Positions 29,522 through 38,138 of a DNA stretch of 64,000 nucleotides are shown in pieces. A program made the translations under genes and the position numbers. Below the pieces are notes generated by a model. That model was not told the DNA's origin, searched no databases, and saw nothing but the letters and a program-made list of their open reading frames with translations. The number at the start of each line of letters is the position of its first letter. The first letter of the stretch is position 1. Source of the DNA: Bacillus sonorensis NBRC 101234 = KCTC 13918 (GTDB lineage: Bacteria > Bacillota > Bacilli > Bacillales > Bacillaceae); assembly GCF_001592005.1 (NCBI RefSeq), contig NZ_BCVZ01000009.1:1-64000 (forward strand), in the 5' to 3' direction.

Positions 29522-30292
29522 TCACTCCTTTGTTAAAGCCATATAAATTCCATATAAAGTATCCATCCCAGAAGAAGAACCTACTTTTATAAGGCTTTTC
29601 ATACTTTTTAAAGATGAATCATGTTGTAATTTTGTGATTTTTGAACTAAATAAACCTTCTATAGCACAAGTTAAAAAGCGCGTGCTGACAAGGGTTGTTA
29701 AGGGTTTTCTGATTAGACTTCCCAATGTTTCAAGGTGTTTTTCGGCGATAAAAGAGTTGATGAAATGTCCATACAATATACCGACCAGTATATCGTCACC
29801 CGTCGGCGTTAAACCTTGGCCGCGTCCGATAAAGTAACGAAACTCTTTCTCCAAATTTTCAGTTGGATCGTGTAATTTATTTATCAAGTCCGACACGCGA
29901 GCTGATTCAAAATCAGTAGATTCATACGATTTAAATGAAATTTGTTTCACGTTTTCTTTCAATTTATTTATATTTGCATGTTTAAAATCCGTATATAACG
30001 GAAGTATTTTCGCATTAAAATTGAGCTCAAAACGGTTGTGGGAAAGATGGTTATTGCGAACGTGAAATGTATCTCCCACCTCAAGATCGGCTTTTAGTGC
30101 TTGCTTCGTTTGTGAGTCAAGCAAGATTCCAAATGGAAAGGTCCCATTTTCATTTGTGCCGATAAATATCAATTCATCATTCCGATCAACAATATTCAAA
30201 CCTTTTTCAAAAATGCTGTGTACAGTAAACGTTTTTCCCTCAATTAATAGCTGAAGTGCGATTGAACCAATCGCACTTGCCTGTAAAATCAT
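29522..30292 (-). CDS. allH: DUF2877 protein, oxamate carbamoyltransferase subunit AllH
   Basis: 256 residues. The conserved segment RYFIGRGQGLTPTGDDILVG is the DUF2877 hallmark, seen in E. coli YlbF. YlbF (AllH), YlbE (AllG) and FdrA (AllF) have been reported to act together as oxamate carbamoyltransferase in anaerobic allantoin breakdown, which I use as family knowledge. The ATG overlaps the allG stop by 4 nt. The mechanism of this subunit is not known to me. Confidence 0.82.
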   Translation of the reverse strand: MILQASAIGSIALQLLIEGKTFTVHSIFEKGLNIVDRNDELIFIGTNENGTFPFGILLDSQTKQALKADLEVGDTFHVRNNHLSHNRFELNFNAKILPLYTDFKHANINKLKENVKQISFKSYESTDFESARVSDLINKLHDPTENLEKEFRYFIGRGQGLTPTGDDILVGILYGHFINSFIAEKHLETLGSLIRKPLTTLVSTRFLTCAIEGLFSSKITKLQHDSSLKSMKSLIKVGSSSGMDTLYGIYMALTKE

Positions 30293-31554
30293 CCTTGAAA
30301 ACCTAGCTTTTCAGCATATGCTGTGATTGCTTTCTCAAAACATTCGATTGGAGGATGAACTGTACCAGCACCAATTTGCCCATATCCGGCAATTTTATGT
30401 GCAATACCTGTGTTAATTACCGGCGTGATGCCTGTTTCAACAACTTTACGTGCATCAATACCTAAACACGCACCTTTGAAGTCCCACGTCGGAATAACAA
30501 AGTTCGGATTTTCTCCAACACAGATTTCAGCCATTTGATTGCTTGTTTCAAGCGCATCATTAAATCCGCCTGTTCCAACAAAACGTGTTACTGCAGGGGC
30601 AGCAATCATTGCTACGCCGCCAACACCGATTGTTTCTGTAATCGCTGAATCACCGATATCTGGGTTTGCATCTTCCGCTGAGTAGCCAGTAAAATATAAC
30701 CCTTGCGGTGTATGAACAGGTGCTGTAAACCACTCATCTCCCATACCAGCAATACGAATGCCAAAGTTTTCACCGTTTCGGCACATTGCAGTAACGACTG
30801 TACCATGTTTGATTGTACGCGCTGCATCCATTATTGCTTTTCCAGTCGCCATGGCAATGTTTAAGAAAAATTGGTCTGTATCAGCTAAAAATTGGATAAC
30901 TTCTGCACTTTGTTCGTTTTCAACATCATCTAATGCCGCAATTACTGGAGCAACTTCTTTTAAAAACACCAATGATGCCGCAATATTGCGCTGGTGAAAT
31001 TCATCCCCCATTGCAATAGCTTTAGCCATCAACACATTAACGTTTATGCCTCCATCAATTTTTCTTAAGGCCTTACTTAACACTGGACCCAACACATCTT
31101 TCATCCAGTGCAGGCGATTGATTACCTGCTCATGATAAGCACCGAAGCGTAATACTGCACCGATGCCTTCGTTCATTTGACAGTACGCCTCATTGCCGCT
31201 CTCTTTGTTCATAACAACAAGAACCGGCATATTAGGTGATGTAATGCCTCCCATTGGTCCAACTGCATTCACATGATGACATGGAATAAATGTAATCTTA
31301 TTGTTTTCAAGCAGACCGCGCGCTCCCTCTTCATCTTCTGCCCATCCTTCAAAAAGAATCGCTCCAACACAAGAGCCTTGCATAGGATCTGTCATATTTT
31401 CATATTTAATTGGAGGCCCGGCATGTAATAACACATAATCTTCTAATTCAGGAATCACAGACTTGGCAGGTACAACATCCGTTAAGAATGGTTCAGCTGC
31501 TATGATCTTCTGGATAACAGCTTCGTTCGCTTCATTTATTGTTTTGTACCCCAT
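30289..31554 (-). CDS. allG: DUF1116 protein, oxamate carbamoyltransferase subunit AllG
   Basis: 421 residues, the size of YlbE/AllG (DUF1116). Conserved stretches include HAGPPIKYENMTDPMQGSCV, GGITSPNMPVLVVMN and GDSAITETIGVGGVAMIAAP. It sits between fdrA and the DUF2877 gene in the order seen in other allantoin clusters. AGGAGAG site upstream; overlaps allH. Function taken from the AllFGH assignment in E. coli. Confidence 0.85.
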   Translation of the reverse strand: MGYKTINEANEAVIQKIIAAEPFLTDVVPAKSVIPELEDYVLLHAGPPIKYENMTDPMQGSCVGAILFEGWAEDEEGARGLLENNKITFIPCHHVNAVGPMGGITSPNMPVLVVMNKESGNEAYCQMNEGIGAVLRFGAYHEQVINRLHWMKDVLGPVLSKALRKIDGGINVNVLMAKAIAMGDEFHQRNIAASLVFLKEVAPVIAALDDVENEQSAEVIQFLADTDQFFLNIAMATGKAIMDAARTIKHGTVVTAMCRNGENFGIRIAGMGDEWFTAPVHTPQGLYFTGYSAEDANPDIGDSAITETIGVGGVAMIAAPAVTRFVGTGGFNDALETSNQMAEICVGENPNFVIPTWDFKGACLGIDARKVVETGITPVINTGIAHKIAGYGQIGAGTVHPPIECFEKAITAYAEKLGFQG

Positions 31555-31571
31555 TAGATTGTCTCTCCTTC

Positions 31572-33311
31572 TTAGTAGTTTAGAAATTGAAGTACTTTCA
31601 TTAACTTTTCATCACCGCCAGCAATTGGACGCCAGTTAAATTGAACACACTCTGATCCGCTCTTCTGAACAGCTGTTGTAAAACTTTTCAGCCCAATATT
31701 GATCACACTTGGCTTCTTATTGATTAAGGACACAATTTTTTCGTCTACTGTTAAGTCTTCTTGGGTATGTTCAAATTTTTGTATATCAAGGACTGGCTGT
31801 TCAACTTTTCCTCCTGCCAGTTTAATCGCTGTACGAACCATTTGGTCGTTTGTCTCACAAATCATTGCACCACTTTCTTTTAATGTTTCAATTTGCTTTT
31901 CGTAACCTTGAGGATCTCGAGCTGTACCTACAACTGTTACAAGCACTGCAAGTTCACGCCCACCCTGATGTGCATTGGCTAAAATACGTTTAATGGCTGG
32001 TGCTAATTCATTTGCCATATCATCATGACTGCCATAGCCAATGACGTTATCAATCATGATGACTGCTGTTGCAGGATCGTTTCCAGATGTTTCAAGCATT
32101 TCGATGCGTTTTTCAGGATCAATCATCGGGTGCGGCTTCCCTTGGGTATAAATATCATCGCCTAAGTCAATAATTTCATGATGGTTTGTTTTTAGGATAT
32201 AGGCATCTTTCTTCTCTTCAGGCACTTCCTCTTTGAATGCCTCTTTCACTAACATAGCTGCTTCAGATGCCAAGGTGCCGCCTGAGTAATAACCTTTAAT
32301 ACCAACTTGTGAATCTCTTAACGACACGTTTACATTTTCAGCCACTGTCGGCTCAAAATTCGGTTTGTCGCCATTGGATAATTGAACAGATACAACCGCT
32401 GCTTCTTCAAGTGTATACGCATGATAAATATTTTCTTCCTGATATGTTGGTTTATCTCCTAAAAATAACGTAACAACCGGTTTTTCAATATTTCTTAAGA
32501 CGTTCAATACTTTTTGCTGCACTTCCTTTGCAGGCGGTTTAGAAATTACTGTAATCACTTTTACTTGTGGATCTTGATTTAATGCTTTGATACTATCTAA
32601 AACCGTGGTAGCACCAACCTCTGTTGATAAATCCCGACCACCTGTACCAATTGCGTTTGTTACACCTTTACCAAGATGGTCAATGATGCATGTCACTTCC
32701 TGAATCCCTGTACCTGATGCACCCACAATGCCAATATCTCCTTTATTGACGATATTTGTAAATGCCAGTGGCACGCCGTGAATAATTCCCGTACCGCAGT
32801 CTGGTCCCATGACTAATAATCCTTTTTCATGCGCCTTTTGTTTCAACTTAACCTCATCTTCTTTAGATACATTGTCGCTGAATAGAAATACATGTAACCC
32901 TTCATTCAATGCATTTTCCGCTTCCATTGCTGCATACTGACCAGGAATGGAGATCAATGCCAAATTAGGGTTGTTCGCAAGCTCCATTGCACGCTTCCAG
33001 TTATGTGCTTCTTGGTCTTTAGCTGTGCCTTGTGAAGCAGAGTCTCCTTTTAAAGCTGCTTCTACTTCTTCTTTCACTTCCGATACCTTTTCTTCTTGGT
33101 TTGTATCTATAACGATGACGATATCATTTGGGTTTGCTTTTTCCAATTCATCTGTGCCCAAACCTGAAGATTTAAAAATGTCTTTGTTAGCTGGTGTTCC
33201 CATCATGATAGAAACTTTGTTTATACCATCTATTGCAGATAACTTGTTTGATAAAAGCATTAACACGATAGAATCTTGATAGGTGTTTTCTTTTATAATT
33301 GTGTATAACAT
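31572..33311 (-). CDS. fdrA: FdrA/AllF, acyl-CoA-synthetase-like subunit of oxamate carbamoyltransferase
   Basis: 579 residues with a CoA-binding/ligase-type body: IGIVGASGTGIQEVTCIIDH and MGPDCGTGIIHGVPLAF match the succinyl-CoA-synthetase-like fold of FdrA. Here a phosphate-activated carbamoyl group rather than CoA chemistry is likely, in line with the report that FdrA with AllG and AllH transfers carbamoyl between oxalurate and phosphate. TGGAGG site 9 nt upstream of the ATG. It is followed by allG after 17 nt. Confidence 0.88.
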   Translation of the reverse strand: MLYTIIKENTYQDSIVLMLLSNKLSAIDGINKVSIMMGTPANKDIFKSSGLGTDELEKANPNDIVIVIDTNQEEKVSEVKEEVEAALKGDSASQGTAKDQEAHNWKRAMELANNPNLALISIPGQYAAMEAENALNEGLHVFLFSDNVSKEDEVKLKQKAHEKGLLVMGPDCGTGIIHGVPLAFTNIVNKGDIGIVGASGTGIQEVTCIIDHLGKGVTNAIGTGGRDLSTEVGATTVLDSIKALNQDPQVKVITVISKPPAKEVQQKVLNVLRNIEKPVVTLFLGDKPTYQEENIYHAYTLEEAAVVSVQLSNGDKPNFEPTVAENVNVSLRDSQVGIKGYYSGGTLASEAAMLVKEAFKEEVPEEKKDAYILKTNHHEIIDLGDDIYTQGKPHPMIDPEKRIEMLETSGNDPATAVIMIDNVIGYGSHDDMANELAPAIKRILANAHQGGRELAVLVTVVGTARDPQGYEKQIETLKESGAMICETNDQMVRTAIKLAGGKVEQPVLDIQKFEHTQEDLTVDEKIVSLINKKPSVINIGLKSFTTAVQKSGSECVQFNWRPIAGGDEKLMKVLQFLNY

Positions 33312-33328
33312 AATGATCCTCCATTTTG

Positions 33329-34378
33329 TTATTCTGCAAATCTATTCTTTCCATGATAGCGATTGTAATGAACATCGCCTGAAACGAGGTAGTTATAAAT
33401 ATCGTCTACAATTTCAATTCCTTCTTTATCATATTTTGCACTTCTTAATTTACCGCGCTCACCCGGATAATAAATTTCTCCATAGCCTTCTGCTGCCGGC
33501 TGTGCTTTTAACTCATCAAGCATCGTCGAAATCTGTTGTTTAAAAGCAGTTAAATCTGTGAAGTATGCTGGGTTGATCACAATATGAATTTGCCCTAAAT
33601 CGCGGCCTTTTGTCAGGTCTTGATACATGGAAGATACATGTACGCCATGAGGTACTCCAAGAAGGCTGCCTGATAAGATATCCACCATCATCATCAATCC
33701 ATAACCTTTTGGACCGGCAATTGGCACAAGTGCATGGACATCTCTTGCATTCGTTGTTGGTTTGCCGGCTGCATCTACTGCCCATGTTTCCGGGATCGAT
33801 TCATTTTTACTTCTTGCATCCAATACTTTTCCCCATGCCTGAACAGTTGTCGCCATATCAAATGTGATCATGCGTTCATCAGCCGATGGTGCACTAAAAG
33901 CAATTGGATTGGTGCCAAAGTATGGTTCTGTTCCTCCAAACGGTACGACCATTGGATCTGATTGGCACATGCTTAAAGCAACCATGTCTTGTTCTGCTGC
34001 CATTTCAACAAAATAACCCAATGCACCACTATGCGAGATATTCTTCATGCCTACAACAGCAACACCTGAATTTTTTGCCATTTCGATTGCTTTTTCCATC
34101 GCTTGTTTCGCCGCTTGGTGACCTGGACCATTATCTCCGCTAAAGACAGCGGATGCAGGTCCTGTTTGTTCAAATGTGTAGTTTGGGTTTGCTGTAATAC
34201 CGCCTTTTGCGATTCGTTCGGCATAGTATTCCACACGTACTGCACCATGGGAATGGATCCCTCTATGATCGGCGAATGTCAATACATCTGAAACATCGTG
34301 TGCGGCTCCTTCATTTAATCCAGCTTTGATTAGCTTCTGTTTGATTAAATGAAACAGCTCCTGCTTAGATACACGCAT
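33329..34378 (-). CDS. allD: Ureidoglycolate dehydrogenase (first copy)
   Basis: About 349 residues. LDH2/malate-lactate dehydrogenase family (Rossmann-free NAD(P) fold): ADHRGIHSHGAVRVEYYAER with the catalytic His region HSHG, NISHSGALGYF, SDPMVVPFGGTEPYFGTNPI and PIAGPKGYGLMMMVDILSG. It would oxidise ureidoglycolate to oxalurate. ATG at 34378 is chosen because GGGGGG ends 6 nt before it. A close paralogue lies directly upstream. Confidence 0.85.
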   Translation of the reverse strand: MRVSKQELFHLIKQKLIKAGLNEGAAHDVSDVLTFADHRGIHSHGAVRVEYYAERIAKGGITANPNYTFEQTGPASAVFSGDNGPGHQAAKQAMEKAIEMAKNSGVAVVGMKNISHSGALGYFVEMAAEQDMVALSMCQSDPMVVPFGGTEPYFGTNPIAFSAPSADERMITFDMATTVQAWGKVLDARSKNESIPETWAVDAAGKPTTNARDVHALVPIAGPKGYGLMMMVDILSGSLLGVPHGVHVSSMYQDLTKGRDLGQIHIVINPAYFTDLTAFKQQISTMLDELKAQPAAEGYGEIYYPGERGKLRSAKYDKEGIEIVDDIYNYLVSGDVHYNRYHGKNRFAE

Positions 34379-34403
34379 CTGATTCCCCCCTTCCATTACA
34401 TGA

Positions 34404-35432
34404 TTAGTAAATTTTGTCTGACTCTAAATAATCTAAAATTTCCTTTGTAACTGGGATACCTGTTTTTTTATACTGTTTCATCACATCTATTTGAATTTCA
34501 CCGGGATAATACACTTTGTCAAATCCTTCAGCAGGTGGGTTGTCGTGTAATTCTTCAACCATTTGAGATATTTTTTCCAGGAATTGCTCCTTCCCACCAA
34601 AGTATTCAGGATTGATTACGAGATGAAGCTGCCCTAATCGACGGTACTCTGATAAATCTTTATACATGGAAGTGACATGCTTGCCAAATGGCAAGCCGAG
34701 TAAACTCCCCGATAAAATATCAACCATCATCGCTAACCCGTATCCTTTAGGTCCAGCCATTGGTAATAATGCATTTACCTTAAACGGGTCTGTTGTTGGC
34801 GCTCCATTTTTATCCACTGCCCATGAGTCTGGGATAGATTTGTTTTTACTTCTTGCATCTAAGATTTTCCCCCAGGCTTGTACCGTTGTTGCCATATCAA
34901 AAAGTATTGGACTACCATCTTTTCTAGGCGCACTAAAAGCAATTGGGTTGGTGCCAAAGTATGGTTCGGTGCCACCAAATGGCACGACCATGGGATCAGA
35001 TTGACATACTGTTAATGCCGCCATGCCTTCTAATGCTGCTTGACGTGCATAATAACCAATAGCACCGCTGTGTCCCATTTCTTTTACACCGACAACACCG
35101 ATACCTGATGTTTTTGCTAATTCGATTGCCTTTTTCATTGCTTGATAACTCACATAATGCCCTAACGCATTATCCCCGTGATAAATCCCTGAGGCAGGGC
35201 CCGTTTTTTCGAAGCTTAGCTTTGGTTTCAGGTTATATCCACCTTTTAATGCACGTTCCGAATAGTATTGCATTCTCACTGCACCATGTGAGTGAACACC
35301 TCGTTCATCTGCAAAAATGAGTAAGTCAGCTGTTTTATCCGCTTGTTCTTCAGGTAAACCTGCTTTCACTAATTTATCTTTCATTAGCTGCCTGAGACGA
35401 TTACGTTCTATATACACTAATGGTTCACTCAT
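34404..35432 (-). CDS. allD: Ureidoglycolate dehydrogenase (second copy)
   Basis: About 342 residues, same family and motifs as the downstream gene: ADERGVHSHGAVRMQYYSER, MGHSGAIGYYARQ, SDPMVVPFGGTEPYFGTNPI and AGPKGYGLAMMVDILSGSLL. The two are clearly a tandem duplication that has diverged. One copy may use another 2-hydroxyacid such as malate, sulfolactate or a related substrate. ATG at 35432 follows GAGGGG by 8 nt; the ATG at 35438 is too close. Confidence 0.82.
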   Translation of the reverse strand: MSEPLVYIERNRLRQLMKDKLVKAGLPEEQADKTADLLIFADERGVHSHGAVRMQYYSERALKGGYNLKPKLSFEKTGPASGIYHGDNALGHYVSYQAMKKAIELAKTSGIGVVGVKEMGHSGAIGYYARQAALEGMAALTVCQSDPMVVPFGGTEPYFGTNPIAFSAPRKDGSPILFDMATTVQAWGKILDARSKNKSIPDSWAVDKNGAPTTDPFKVNALLPMAGPKGYGLAMMVDILSGSLLGLPFGKHVTSMYKDLSEYRRLGQLHLVINPEYFGGKEQFLEKISQMVEELHDNPPAEGFDKVYYPGEIQIDVMKQYKKTGIPVTKEILDYLESDKIY

Positions 35433-35447
35433 TAACATTGCCCCTCT

Positions 35448-36236
35448 TTATAGATTAATATCTCTATTCGCATCCTTAGAATAAATATACGAGAATGGTT
35501 CATCCAAACCAATTGCATAGGTTGCTTGCGGCGTATAAGCTCCCATAAAAATATAGTCACCTTTGTCAACTGGCATCCACTCGTTGTCCAAGTTGTAAAC
35601 ACCTCGTCCACTTAATATATAAGCACCATGTTCTTGAACGTGCGTTTCAATGTAACCATGCGAAGCACCTGGCTTAAATGAAAGAATATGAATGTTCATG
35701 TCATATGCGATTTCTTTTGGCAGTAAATCTTGAATTAATACTTCTTTCATACCTTCATAGGCTTCTTGTTTGATGTTATTCACATTACCTGTAACAATTT
35801 CTGGTGTATGTCCTTTAAGCGGCTGATAACGCTTTTTGTATAAAAACAAACGGCTGTCCTCACCATTATTATTATTTTCAAAAGTCAATTGTAAGTGTGG
35901 AGGCACATATAAGAATCCGCCTTTTGCTAATTCGTATTTTTCACCGTCCGCAAAAGCGTTGATTTTACCATATTCAACGTACACAAATGATTGGATACCA
36001 TCACCGGCAAAACCGGTTTTGTTTCCGCCCTTGTTTTTAACTGTTACCAAATAATCTACAAACCTTGCACCTAAACGCGGGGATCCTAAAATCGTTACAT
36101 CACAATCTTCAAAGCCAGGTACAACATTATTAACCAAGCCATCAGGTGTGATTACCGCATAATTATCCTTTTTTATTACTGAACGTGTTTCTAATAAACC
36201 TTCTCTGTATCCTTGATTATGATTTAAGTAACTCAT
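35448..36236 (-). CDS. allE: (S)-ureidoglycine aminohydrolase AllE
   Basis: About 262 residues, bicupin. N-terminal cupin with VYVEYGKINAFADGEKYELA and PPHLQLTFEN; C-terminal cupin with SFKPGASHGYIETHVQEHGAYIL, whose His/Glu residues bind manganese, and VDKGDYIFMGAYTPQ. This is the YlbA/AllE layout. It releases ammonia from (S)-ureidoglycine to give (S)-ureidoglycolate, the substrate of the next genes. ATG at 36236 fits AAAGGAG with an 8-10 nt spacer better than 36257. Confidence 0.9.
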   Translation of the reverse strand: MSYLNHNQGYREGLLETRSVIKKDNYAVITPDGLVNNVVPGFEDCDVTILGSPRLGARFVDYLVTVKNKGGNKTGFAGDGIQSFVYVEYGKINAFADGEKYELAKGGFLYVPPHLQLTFENNNNGEDSRLFLYKKRYQPLKGHTPEIVTGNVNNIKQEAYEGMKEVLIQDLLPKEIAYDMNIHILSFKPGASHGYIETHVQEHGAYILSGRGVYNLDNEWMPVDKGDYIFMGAYTPQATYAIGLDEPFSYIYSKDANRDINL

Positions 36237-36259
36237 GAGTATCTGGCTCCTTTTCATTA

Positions 36260-37489
36260 TTATTCCTTATAAGCTAGTTCAAACAATACATCTTTCAATA
36301 CTTCAATCCCCTTCACAAGGTCTTCTATCCTCGTTTCTTCATTGGTATTGTGGCTAATTCCGCCAATAGAAGGTACAAACAACATTGCTGTTGGGACAAA
36401 ATCGGCAAAAATTTGCGCATCATGACCTGCACCAGATGGCATCAATTTATAGCGGTCCCCCACATTGGCCTTAGCTGCTTTTTCAATTATTTGAATGATT
36501 TCTTTATCCATCAATGACGGTGCTTCATCCATCCATAAATTAATGTCATAAGTCATGCTGTTTGCTTCTGCAACCGCTTTAACTTTATCTTCAATTTCTC
36601 TCGCAAAATTATTTAATAGTTGTTGATCAATATGACGACAGTCTATCGAAAAAGTAATTTCTCCAGGGACGACATTTACCGTGTTTGGAACAGGAGCGAC
36701 ATGTCCAAACGTTAATACAAGAGGCTCCCCAATTTGTCTAGCTCGTTTCGTTAAGTCTGTTACAATTTCACTATATGCAACAACTGTATCTCTTCGTAAT
36801 GACATCGGTGTTGTCCCAGCGTGATTTGCCTCACCTTTCAAGTTAATTGTGTAACGTTTTTGACCAACAATCCCAGTCACAACACCAATCGCTTTATTTT
36901 CCGCCTCTAATACTTTCCCTTGTTCAATATGTACTTCAACAAATGCTTTAATATCGCCACGAACATCATCTGTTTTACGGTAATCAAAACCAGATTCGTG
37001 CATAGCATCTTCGAATTTAATTCCTTCAGCATCTTCTATTGTGTCAACATCCGCTTTTTTGGCTAAGTTAAAGAAGTTTTTGCTTCCCCAAAATGTATAT
37101 GGGAATCGACTGCCTTCTTCTTCTGCGAGCGATAGTACTTCTATTGTTCGTAATGGTTGACCATGTTTTTCTTTTAAATATTTCACAGCAACCAATGCAG
37201 ATAAGATACCGAATTGTCCATCCAGATGACCGCCTTCTACAACTGTGTCGATATGTGATCCTGTTAAAATAGTTTCTTCAGGATATTTACTTCCAACAAG
37301 ACGACCAGATAAGTTTCCAACATCATCAAAGCTTACTTCTAAACCTTCTTCCTTGAATGTCGCTTCCAGTTCGCGAACTGCAGCAATCCATTCAGGGGAG
37401 TATAACAGACGCGTAATACCCCCTTGTTCTAAACCGCCAAAACTTGTGAATTTCTTATCTAACGTTTCAAAGGTTGATTGAATATCCAT
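36260..37489 (-). CDS. allC: Allantoate amidohydrolase AllC
   Basis: 409 residues. M20 peptidase/hydantoinase-carbamoylase family: TGSHIDTVVEGGHLDGQFG (metal-binding His/Asp), SLAEEEGSRFPYTFWGSKNF (catalytic Glu-Glu), VEVHIEQGKVLE, GEANHAGTTPMSLRRD and MPSGAGHDAQIFADF. It hydrolyses allantoate to ureidoglycine, ammonia and CO2. First gene of the block allC-allE-allD-allD-fdrA-allG-allH-allK, with AGGAGGAG upstream of the ATG. Confidence 0.9.
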   Translation of the reverse strand: MDIQSTFETLDKKFTSFGGLEQGGITRLLYSPEWIAAVRELEATFKEEGLEVSFDDVGNLSGRLVGSKYPEETILTGSHIDTVVEGGHLDGQFGILSALVAVKYLKEKHGQPLRTIEVLSLAEEEGSRFPYTFWGSKNFFNLAKKADVDTIEDAEGIKFEDAMHESGFDYRKTDDVRGDIKAFVEVHIEQGKVLEAENKAIGVVTGIVGQKRYTINLKGEANHAGTTPMSLRRDTVVAYSEIVTDLTKRARQIGEPLVLTFGHVAPVPNTVNVVPGEITFSIDCRHIDQQLLNNFAREIEDKVKAVAEANSMTYDINLWMDEAPSLMDKEIIQIIEKAAKANVGDRYKLMPSGAGHDAQIFADFVPTAMLFVPSIGGISHNTNEETRIEDLVKGIEVLKDVLFELAYKE

Positions 37490-37812
37490 TCTTTTTCTCC
37501 TCCTTTCTCTTATTTACTTTCATCATAGAACCCTGTTTACAACCATTCATTGACATAACCAACAATAATGGAAGAGCATTTTATGCACTTTCAACAAAGA
37601 CACCTTTTAATCAATTTACGGTATCTAAATAATGGGCTAATGCCAGAGATAAAAAGAAACTGTTGGCTTTCGATTACATAAAAACTTGAAAAATAACAAA
37701 TTAAATTTGCATCGAATTTCTCCTAAAGAAAATCACAGATCGCTCGCTTAAAAATTTATAGATGGGAGCGACACATCCCTCTTACCCATTAATAAATAAG
37801 GTGCAAATAAAA
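37490..37812. other. Presumed promoter region of allC operon
   Basis: About 320 AT-rich bases between allC and the allB terminator. It must hold the allC promoter, but no box is convincing by eye. No gene was seen. Confidence 0.4.
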
Positions 37813-37859
37813 AAACTACCCTATAAATCAATAAAAAACATTGATTTATAGGGTAGTTT
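37813..37859 (-). terminator. Strong terminator downstream of allB
   Basis: Perfect 20-bp inverted repeat: arms start AAACTACCCTATAAATC and end GATTTATAGGGTAGTTT, with the loop AAAAAAC. Read on the minus strand it is followed by TTTTTTT, so it ends transcripts arriving from allB. It splits allB from the allC operon. Confidence 0.85.
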
Positions 37860-37869
37860 AAAATGATAT

Positions 37870-38074
37870 GCCAAGAGTCAGGATACATACGAGCAGCAGC
37901 AATTCTAGGCTGTACCTTAATGTATATTGAAAATTTTTGACTCGTTTTAATTTGATTAACAGCTGCTGCTGTAATCGCGAGAGATTGTGGTGAAGTCAAC
38001 TTTACCATGCTCACTTCAGCTGTATTAGCCGCCATAAGAAATGCTGATGACACACTGATTTGCGAGTGTAACAC
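37870..38074 (-). pseudogene. C-terminal remnant of an LldP-type (lactate/glycolate) permease
   Basis: The minus-strand frame reads SAFLMAANTAEVSMVKLTSP, then QSLAITAAAVNQIKTSQKF. This resembles the conserved C-terminal motif of LldP/GlcA permeases (LMAAANSxGGVMGKMISPQSIAxAxAAVG). The rest of the 500-plus residue protein is absent, and the frame runs into the allB terminator. There is no ribosome binding site. It looks like a leftover of a lost carboxylate permease. Confidence 0.5.
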
Positions 38075-38138
38075 AATCTCAGGTCGCCTTCACATCTTCC
38101 TATGCCTCAAATTCCTGACGGGGCAGCTGTCCCGTCGC

